This document shows positions 6,418 to 11,052 of a DNA stretch of 11,052 nucleotides, in pieces. The translations under genes were made by a program, and so were the position numbers. The notes beneath the pieces were generated by a model. The model saw only the letters and a program-made list of their open reading frames with translations. It was not told where the DNA came from and made no database searches. The stretch spans positions 1-11,052 of the forward strand of contig CALDLG010000177.1 of the NCBI GenBank assembly GCA_937910785.1, read 5' to 3'. This DNA comes from an uncultured Lachnospiraceae bacterium (GTDB lineage Bacteria > Bacillota > Clostridia > Lachnospirales > Lachnospiraceae). Each line of letters begins with the position of its first letter. The stretch's first letter is position 1.

Positions 6418-7971
6418 CTACTGTGGTTCCTCATTCTGAAGCATGACGGATAACAGAAAGGTTCCCTCTTTTACCGACCAGTCCACTGCCCCATGATATT
6501 TCCCGGCAGCTCCCTTTATGTTTTTAAGCCCTGTTCCATGCGCGGCTTTATCCTCCTTTCGGGTTGCGGGAAATTCTTCCTGCGCTCTTTTCTCCAGTTT
6601 TCCGTCAAAACTGTTCTCCGTTTCCAGAAAAAACATATTTCCCTTTTGGAAAGAAGACAGCCTGATAAAAAGAGCAGCCTCCTTTTCCTCCTCCCGCAGC
6701 CTTCTGCACGCTTCTGCGGCATTGTCCAGCATATTTCCGAGAATCACACTGATATCATAACTCCGAATCCGCAGAGATTCCGGAAAAAGCAGCTCATCCG
6801 CCTCAAAGACAAGTTCCGGCAGCACTCGGCAGATTTCATGATATTTCATGTTTAAAAGCGTATCAACAACCGCATTCCCCGTCCGATAGCGGAATTCCAA
6901 CCGGTCAAAAGCGTGCCCAAGCTGTTCTAAATATTCCTGCAATTCCCGCTTCTCATCTTCTTCATTTCCTTCATGATCCGCACGCCTGCCGTTCCGGCTG
7001 CTCTTTTCTGCGCCGTTATGTTCCCCTCCGCTTTCTTCCATGGTTCCGGCCGCCAGACGCGTAATGACAGAAATTGTATTCTGCATATCGTGTTTCATAC
7101 TGCGGACACCGGCATAAATATGTTCCATTTCTTCGATCTGACTCTGCAGTCCGCTTATCTGATTCTCCAGTACGATCCGGTCGTTCCTTTCCCTGTTCAG
7201 ATCCAGCAGCCCCTGAAACACCCGGACACCGTATGGAACAGCCAGCAGCGACAGAAGCAGAATCAATGGAACAATCAGCACGAGCGCCGGATAACGGTCA
7301 TATAAGATTCTTAGCTGTTCCTGCTCCATGAAGAACATAATGATGCGCAGTAACATACAGATCAGGATGCCGGTAAGCCCCGGCGACAAAAGAAAGAAAA
7401 GTTCTTTTCGGTGAATGTCATAGTCTTTCTCCCGAAAACTATGTACAATATGCTTCAAAATAACGGCAGAAAGCAGGATCACAGTCGTTTCCGTCAGAAG
7501 AAGGGTCAAATAGCCGCTCAACCAGGCAGTATCGACCAGCCCTTCCGGACTGAGATATCCTTTTTCCAGATATCTTACTGCCAGGGACATTAACAGTTCA
7601 TACCCTCTCTGCCAGATCGTATAGGAAAGCATACAGCTGACCTCAACCACCGCCAGAAAAGTAACGACGAGAAAAAGGCGCATGTGTCCTGCAGACTTAT
7701 AGAATCCAACCGTAATCAAAAAAATTATCAGAAAGGAAAATCCCATACCGCAGATGACACGCAGGCTTTCCCGTCCGTAATTCGTATAATCCGGCATTGA
7801 GAAAGCATTCCATACTTCCCGCATCCCCACATAGCAGATGATCACGGCCGGTCCCGTCAAGCTTCTTCTGTGCATCCTGCTTTCCAGAAAACAGTTCAGA
7901 AAATATTGCAGACAAGCCCCCGCAGCAGCGTAATAAAGCAAGGTCAGTCCATCTTCCAACAGCTTATACAC
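6418..7971 (-). CDS. GHKL-type sensor histidine kinase (AgrC/HPK10-like)
   Basis: From the chosen GTG this is a 517-residue membrane kinase. About seven hydrophobic segments fill residues 7-253, with no large extracellular loop. A dimerisation helix follows, with the phosphoacceptor motif SMKHDMQN (His about 294). The ATPase part has N-box GNMLDNAAEAC (about 412-422) and G-box HGTGLKNIKG (about 478-487). This is the kinase type that pairs with LytTR regulators and often detects peptides. A charged insert (about 310-342) between phosphoacceptor and ATPase is longer than I would expect. The frame is open to an ATG at 8022, but that part only mirrors the regulator's C-terminus in another frame. 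The GTG at 7971 has GGGGGG seven nt upstream, overlaps the regulator by 8 bp and puts TM1 at the N-terminus. No AgrB/AgrD-like peptide gene is visible, so the signal is unknown. Confidence 0.88.
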   Translation of the reverse strand: MYKLLEDGLTLLYYAAAGACLQYFLNCFLESRMHRRSLTGPAVIICYVGMREVWNAFSMPDYTNYGRESLRVICGMGFSFLIIFLITVGFYKSAGHMRLFLVVTFLAVVEVSCMLSYTIWQRGYELLMSLAVRYLEKGYLSPEGLVDTAWLSGYLTLLLTETTVILLSAVILKHIVHSFREKDYDIHRKELFFLLSPGLTGILICMLLRIIMFFMEQEQLRILYDRYPALVLIVPLILLLSLLAVPYGVRVFQGLLDLNRERNDRIVLENQISGLQSQIEEMEHIYAGVRSMKHDMQNTISVITRLAAGTMEESGGEHNGAEKSSRNGRRADHEGNEEDEKRELQEYLEQLGHAFDRLEFRYRTGNAVVDTLLNMKYHEICRVLPELVFEADELLFPESLRIRSYDISVILGNMLDNAAEACRRLREEEKEAALFIRLSSFQKGNMFFLETENSFDGKLEKRAQEEFPATRKEDKAAHGTGLKNIKGAAGKYHGAVDWSVKEGTFLLSVMLQNEEPQ

Positions 7972-8689
7972 AGATCGTCCCCCCGTCCCGCAGATACCGC
8001 ATATATACCATGACAAACTCATGATATTTCTCTCTGGCCAGATAAATATCCTCTCCGTTGCACAGTGTAATGGTGTCTCCCGTGTATCCGGTAATCCGGG
8101 AAAGGTTCACAAGATATCCCCTGTGACAGCGGTAAAACTGTCCGCCCAGTTCCTTTTCCAGTCCTTTCATCGTCGCATAAGTTTCCAACGTTTCATACAA
8201 GGTATGTATAACCGCCTTTCTCTGCCTGCTCTCGATATAAAGAATCTGTGCCTGATCCAGATTGACGCTGCGATTTCTCTGCCGTATGAGCAGCCTGGCG
8301 CTCCCCTTATCCGCCAGGCTCTGTCTGTCCGCCTCCCTGATGGCTTTCTCAAATACTTCCGTAAATTTTTCTTCCCGGACAGGCTTTAGAAGATAATGAA
8401 AGGCTGCGACGTCAAATGCTTCAAAAACAGCTTCCTTTACGCCGGTCACAAAGATCAGCACCGTCTTCTCTTTCCATTCCCGGAGCCTCTTTGCCGTTTC
8501 TATGCCATCCATTCCTTCCATCCGGATATCCAGAAAGACGATTTCATAAAAAATTCCGGCTTTCAGAAGCGCTCCGCCGCTTTCATAGCAGTCAATGGCG
8601 TCGATCCGGCCCGCCGCTTTCTGACGCCGGATCAGCTCCTGCAGCTGCGCACAGAGTACCTTTTCATCATCACATATTGCAATTTTCAA
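7964..8689 (-). CDS. LytTR-family response regulator
   Basis: A 241-residue two-domain regulator. The receiver domain (about 1-120) shows acidic D7-D8, phosphoacceptor D54 (FLDIRM), T82 and K102 (LLKPV). The C-terminal LytTR DNA-binding domain (about 135-238) has FYRCHRGYLVNLSRI. Phosphorylated by the adjacent kinase, it should bind short direct repeats near promoters. The only start that keeps the receiver's first strand KIAICDDE is a TTG at 8687-8689, with GGGGG nine nt upstream. A perfect -10 but poor -35 precedes it, with an 11-bp-spaced repeat over the -35, as expected for an activator-dependent and possibly self-regulated promoter. Its stop lies inside the kinase gene, so the two are translationally coupled. 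Domain calls are firm; targets are not known. Confidence 0.93.
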   Translation of the reverse strand: MKIAICDDEKVLCAQLQELIRRQKAAGRIDAIDCYESGGALLKAGIFYEIVFLDIRMEGMDGIETAKRLREWKEKTVLIFVTGVKEAVFEAFDVAAFHYLLKPVREEKFTEVFEKAIREADRQSLADKGSARLLIRQRNRSVNLDQAQILYIESRQRKAVIHTLYETLETYATMKGLEKELGGQFYRCHRGYLVNLSRITGYTGDTITLCNGEDIYLAREKYHEFVMVYMRYLRDGGTICV

Positions 8690-8710
8690 TAATTCTTACC
8701 CCCGGTCAAT

Positions 8711-8747
8711 ATTATACTGAATAAATTGTGATTTGTGGGTGAAATGT
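8711..8747 (-). promoter_or_regulatory. Response-regulator promoter with 11-bp-phased direct repeat
   Basis: On the minus strand a perfect TATAAT (8716-8711) is preceded at 17 nt by CCCACA, a poor -35. Over that region lie ACATTTCAC (8747-8739) and ACAAATCAC (8736-8728), seven of nine identical and exactly 11 bp apart, so on the same face of the helix. This fits an activator binding next to RNA polymerase. The start of transcription would be near 8704, leaving a very short leader beginning at the GGGGG ribosome binding site. Confidence 0.5.
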
Positions 8748-8784
8748 CACGAAACCCGTCTGAAATGAAATAAATTTCCTGTAG

Positions 8785-8889
8785 AAAAAGAACAACATCA
8801 GCCGCCGCGTGTTCCTCCGGGATATTTTATGTGTGAACCGAGACACCGGCGATACGTTTTACCGCACTCCTCCCGGAACTGACGTTGTC
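8785..8889 (-). ncRNA. Candidate structured small RNA or leader (about 105 nt, possible pseudoknot)
   Basis: A promoter-like sequence (8896-8924) would start RNA at about G8889. The first 11 nt (8889-8879) pair with 8801-8791 (9 Watson-Crick, 2 G-U), and a T-rich tail GTTGTTCTTTTTC follows, so the ends close on each other before a U-tract. Inside, UCCGGGA (8877-8871) pairs with UCCCGGA (8822-8816), and CGCCGGUGU (8851-8843) pairs with ACACGCGGCG (8812-8803) with one bulged G at 8808. These two helices cross, so they form either an H-type pseudoknot or two alternative folds. GGGAGGAG and CGGAGGAA are Shine-Dalgarno-like patches. One closing pair is G-U on the minus strand but A-C on the plus strand, favouring the minus strand. 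I do not recognise a known RNA class. The alternative is a terminator of the upstream germination gene with chance pairing. Confidence 0.5.
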
Positions 8890-8895
8890 ATTTTT

Positions 8896-8924
8896 ATTAT
8901 ACTATTCTTCCCTGCAAATAACAA
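8896..8924 (-). promoter_or_regulatory. Strong sigma-A-like promoter just after the germination gene
   Basis: On the minus strand TTGTTA (8924-8919), a 17-nt spacer and a perfect TATAAT (8901-8896) begin three bases beyond the spoVAF-like stop codon. Predicted start is near G8889, the first base of the structured RNA candidate. The -35 matches consensus at four of six positions. Confidence 0.62.
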
Positions 8925-8926
8925 GA

Positions 8927-10429
8927 CTACTGCCTCGATTCCGGCAGACGCAGGCGCAGAAACCTCTTCGCCAGCTGTTTTAAGTTGAACGGCAGAATCG
9001 GGTAAATATAACTTTGTCCGGACAAAGTCCTGTTACAGACAATCGACAGGACAAGAACCAGAATTGCCGCCACATATCCATAAACGCCAAAAAGAGCTGT
9101 AAGAATCAGATTTAAAATCCGCATGAACTTTAACGCATATCCGAGTTCATAACTGGACTGTGTATAATTTGCGATCGCCACGAAAGCCATGTAAAGCATA
9201 ACTTCGGCGTTAAACCATCCACTTTTTACCGAAAATTCACCTAGCACAAGTGCAGCCATAACGCTCAGAGGCGTGCTCAGCATATTCGGTGTATTGATCG
9301 CCGCAAGCTTTAAGCCGTCAATTGCCAGCTCCAGCAGCAGAAACTGTGCGATCAGCGGAATATTGCTCTCTTCTTTTAGCAAAATAAAGCGAAAGGATTC
9401 CGGTATCCACTCCTGATGCTGCATTAGCAGCAAGAAAGTGGGCGTAATCAGGTACGTTAAAATGCCGATCAGGAATCTGGAGAGCCTCAGATATGTCCCC
9501 GTAATCGGTGGAAAATAATAATCGTCTGCCTCTTCCACAATATCGAAAATAGAAGTCGGCACAATCATTGCCGAGGGCGAATTATCCACCAGAATAATGA
9601 TATCCCCTTCCAGAATCTGCGCCGAAGCCGTATCCGGACGTTCCGTAAATTTGAATTTTGGAAAAGGATTAAACCATTTCCGCTCATAAATACACTCCGC
9701 CAGACTCTCCTGATTCATCGTCAGTGCATCCACTTTGATTTCAGAGATCCGCTTCTTGATCTTATTAAGAAACTGATGATCTACCCGATTATCCATATAA
9801 CAGAGCACAATATCTGTCCGGGAACTTTTTCCCGCGTTCATCATCTCCATACGCAGCTCCGTACTCCGAATCCGCCGCCTGATCAATGCCGTATTGAAAA
9901 CCACTGTTTCCACAAAACCATCCTTGGACCCCCGGAGCGTCTTGTCCTTCTCCGGCTCCGACACGCCTCTTGCCGGATAGGTTCTGGAATCGATCAGAAC
10001 ACATCTGTCATACCCATCGATAAAGAGTGCGAAAACGCCGGAAAGAATGTTATAAAAGATATCGCTCCATTTATCTTTTAAGTCCACTTCCACATAAGGC
10101 GTCGCCCGCTTCGCCATTTCATAGGCGCTCTCCGGCATGTCTTCCGGTTTCAAACCGATAAAATACTGTAGAATCTTCATCATCAGCTCATCTTTGCAGA
10201 AACCGTCTATGAAATAAATACAGGCCTGTTTTCCGCCCACATTGATCACTCTGTATACGATATCAAAATTGGTATCCGGTTTTAACCGCTCGGACAGATA
10301 ACGCATGCTTTCTTCTAAGGAAGGCGTCATGCACTCCTGTCCCGGCGGCACCATATATGCCTCATCAGACAGTGTTCTGTTTTCCTGATTCCGGTTCGTA
10401 TTTTCCTGATTCTGGTTCGTATTTTGCAC
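8927..10429 (-). CDS. spoVAF: SpoVAF-like GerA-family spore germination protein
   Basis: About 500 residues from the chosen GTG, close to the roughly 490 of Bacillus SpoVAF. The N-terminal soluble part holds GerA-family blocks: IDGYDRCVLIDSRTYPAR, GSKDGFVETVVFNTALIRRR, ERPDTASAQILEGD and VDNSPSAMIVPTSIF. The C-terminal half has about five membrane helices with NTPNMLSTPLSVMAALVLGE and YTQSSYELGYALKFMRI. The wording resembles SpoVAF more than nutrient-receptor A subunits, and no B or C subunit genes adjoin it. It should sit in the spore inner membrane and assist ion release during germination. The frame runs to an ATG at 10516, but a sigma-G-like promoter lies inside that extension. GTG at 10427-10429 has a perfect GGAAGGAG nine nt upstream. 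The N-terminus carries a 7-residue repeat (NTNQNQE/NTNRNQE). SpoVAF versus another GerA-A branch is moderately sure. Confidence 0.9.
   Translation of the reverse strand: MQNTNQNQENTNRNQENRTLSDEAYMVPPGQECMTPSLEESMRYLSERLKPDTNFDIVYRVINVGGKQACIYFIDGFCKDELMMKILQYFIGLKPEDMPESAYEMAKRATPYVEVDLKDKWSDIFYNILSGVFALFIDGYDRCVLIDSRTYPARGVSEPEKDKTLRGSKDGFVETVVFNTALIRRRIRSTELRMEMMNAGKSSRTDIVLCYMDNRVDHQFLNKIKKRISEIKVDALTMNQESLAECIYERKWFNPFPKFKFTERPDTASAQILEGDIIILVDNSPSAMIVPTSIFDIVEEADDYYFPPITGTYLRLSRFLIGILTYLITPTFLLLMQHQEWIPESFRFILLKEESNIPLIAQFLLLELAIDGLKLAAINTPNMLSTPLSVMAALVLGEFSVKSGWFNAEVMLYMAFVAIANYTQSSYELGYALKFMRILNLILTALFGVYGYVAAILVLVLSIVCNRTLSGQSYIYPILPFNLKQLAKRFLRLRLPESRQ
10379..10423 (-). repeat. 21-bp tandem repeat at the spoVAF 5' end
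   Basis: Two near-identical 21-bp units (plus strand TTTTCCTGATTCYGGTTCGT) encode NTNQNQE and NTNRNQE, followed by a broken third unit (NRT). They give a short Asn/Gln-rich N-terminal tail of the germination protein and keep the frame. Confidence 0.7.
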
Positions 10430-10438
10430 AGATAAAAA

Positions 10439-10478
10439 CTCCTTCCGAAACATTTTTATTAGTATGTCCGGGAAGGAG
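10439..10478 (-). promoter_or_regulatory. Inverted repeat able to hide the spoVAF ribosome binding site
   Basis: On the minus strand CTCCTTCC (10478-10471) and GGAAGGAG (10446-10439) are exact complements with 24 nt between. The second arm is the Shine-Dalgarno of the GTG start. The first arm lies between the -35 and -10 of the sigma-G-like promoter, so it is absent from an RNA started there but present in any longer read-through RNA. Confidence 0.55.
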
Positions 10479-10488
10479 CCGTTTATTC
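10460..10488 (-). promoter_or_regulatory. Sigma-G-like (forespore) promoter of spoVAF
   Basis: On the minus strand GAATA (10488-10484), a 17-nt spacer and CATACTA (10466-10460) match the Bacillus sigma-G pattern (GMATR and CATWMTA, spacer 17-18). The start would be near 10453, giving a leader of about 24 nt before the GTG at 10429. The match of promoter type to a spore protein supports both calls. Confidence 0.65.
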
Positions 10489-10544
10489 CTGTATGATAAT
10501 TCTGTTTCTTTATCATTCTTTGTGTTTTTGGCAGTCAGCTTTAT

Positions 10545-10615
10545 GTAATTATTTTTATGCCGCTATCTTGATGTCATTCGTAATTATTTTTATGTTTTTA
10601 GCAATTATCTTTATC
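10545..10615. repeat. 15-bp AT-rich repeats between dUTPase and spoVAF
   Basis: GTAATTATTTTTATG occurs exactly at 10545-10559 and 10580-10594, and a diverged copy, GCAATTATCTTTATC, at 10601-10615. Spacing is 35 and 21 bp. They fill most of the 112-bp gap. Binding sites, a curved upstream region for the spore promoter or simple duplication are all possible. Confidence 0.6.
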
Positions 10616-10628
10616 TTCTGCTTTTCCT

Positions 10629-11015
10629 CTACTGTCTGCCGGTACTGCCATGTCCGCCTCTGTCCTCATTGTCAAGACTTTCCACCTCTTCGAAGGAAAG
10701 CTTCGGTTGGTTTTCCATAATGCGGAACTGACAGATCCTGTCGTTCACATGAATCTGTGTATCGCGCACCGCATAAACCGGCATAAACCACTGATCGTTG
10801 TCTCCGCAGTAAGAACAGTCGATAACGCCCTGATGATTGGTCTGAATGACGCCGAAGTTCTTAAAAGTAGAACTTCTCGGCACGACATGGGCTTCATAGC
10901 CTTTCGGGAGCTCCATCGCCACACCGAGCGGTATCAGTTTAAATTCACCCTTCTGCAGTGTAACATCTTCAGCGGCCCGCAGATCGATCCAGTCCGATTT
11001 ACCGTCTATGTAAGT
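10629..11015 (-). CDS. dut: dUTPase (dUTP pyrophosphatase), N-terminus missing
   Basis: The genomic part encodes 128 residues and ends in TAG. It hydrolyses dUTP to dUMP and PPi, keeping uracil out of DNA and feeding thymidylate synthesis. All five motifs of the trimeric family are visible in order: DLRAAED; PRSST; GVIDCSYCGD; RICQF; and the C-terminal glycine-rich arm RGGHGSTG. The family is normally about 140-150 residues, so about 15-25 N-terminal residues lie beyond the contig end. The frame appears to continue to a GTG at 11030, giving a start MLFRS, but bases from 11016 on are sequencing adapter, so those five residues are not real. Chromosomal and phage copies cannot be separated here. 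It precedes spoVAF by 112 bp (to the longest frame) on the same strand. Confidence 0.92.
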   Translation of the reverse strand, partial: TYIDGKSDWIDLRAAEDVTLQKGEFKLIPLGVAMELPKGYEAHVVPRSSTFKNFGVIQTNHQGVIDCSYCGDNDQWFMPVYAVRDTQIHVNDRICQFRIMENQPKLSFEEVESLDNEDRGGHGSTGRQ

Positions 11016-11052
11016 AGATCGGAAGAGCACACGTCTGAACTCCAGTCACCCG
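11016..11052. other. Illumina TruSeq adapter sequence (not genomic)
   Basis: Bases 11016-11049 read AGATCGGAAGAGC and onward through CTCCAGTCAC, the standard 34-base TruSeq read-1 adapter, followed by CCG, which would be the start of an index. The contig was extended through an untrimmed read-through. Real sequence ends at 11015. Confidence 0.98.

Noticed and set aside
7972..8022. ATG at 8022 as the kinase start
   Set aside because: The extra 17 residues only mirror the regulator's C-terminus in another frame and the ATG has a weak ribosome binding site; GTG at 7971 has GGGGGG and gives a normal short overlap.
8713..8798. 28-codon minus-strand frame starting MLFFFYRKF upstream of the regulator, considered as a signal peptide precursor
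   Set aside because: The nearest GGAGG is 15 nt away, the start lies in the closing helix of the RNA candidate and the stop falls in the TATAAT of the regulator promoter; no AgrD-like motif.
8785..8889. Known RNAs (6S, SRP RNA, c-di-GMP riboswitch, twister or HDV-like ribozymes) for the structured region
   Set aside because: Length, conserved loops and core motifs of these classes as I remember them are not seen; only a covariance-model search would settle it.

Overview
The window looks like a chromosomal contig from a spore-forming, chemotactic Clostridia, most likely of the Lachnospiraceae type. This rests on a SpoVAF-like GerA-family germination protein with a forespore-type promoter, a GHKL kinase/LytTR regulator pair, a chemoreceptor, a c-di-GMP phosphodiesterase, strong Shine-Dalgarno sequences and moderate GC. 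No 16S or other taxonomic marker is present, so the placement is inference.

Layout. Left edge (1-542, + strand): the 3' end of a large serine recombinase, probably the end of an integrative element. Next (543-934): no convincing gene, but a perfect 15-bp inverted repeat that may be a shared terminator or mark the element edge. From 935 to the right edge every gene is on the minus strand. Reading in the direction of transcription: a dUTPase cut off by the contig end; a SpoVAF-like germination protein; a structured intergenic stretch; a LytTR response regulator overlapping its GHKL sensor kinase; a 274-residue uncharacterised Tyr/Ser/Gly-rich protein; a PAS/degenerate-GGDEF/EAL phosphodiesterase; a dCache chemoreceptor; and an FMN-binding-domain lipoprotein whose ATG overlaps the receptor stop codon.

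How they may work together. Regulator and kinase overlap and the 274-residue gene follows after 63 bp, so these are probably one operon. The EAL gene has its own sigma-A-like promoter. The chemoreceptor and lipoprotein are translationally coupled, which suggests that the lipoprotein works with the receptor outside the cell. The germination gene has a sigma-G-like promoter of its own lying inside the longest possible reading frame, so its start should move to a GTG downstream.

Main points of interest. (1) Between the germination gene and the response regulator, the minus strand carries a near-perfect promoter followed by about 105 nt whose two ends pair. The interior can form two crossing helices (pseudoknot or switch) and a U-tract follows: a candidate undescribed small RNA or leader. 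(2) The germination gene's Shine-Dalgarno would be hidden in a hairpin in any read-through transcript but exposed in the sigma-G transcript. (3) The last 37 bases are Illumina adapter, not genome, and they create a false N-terminus on the dUTPase.
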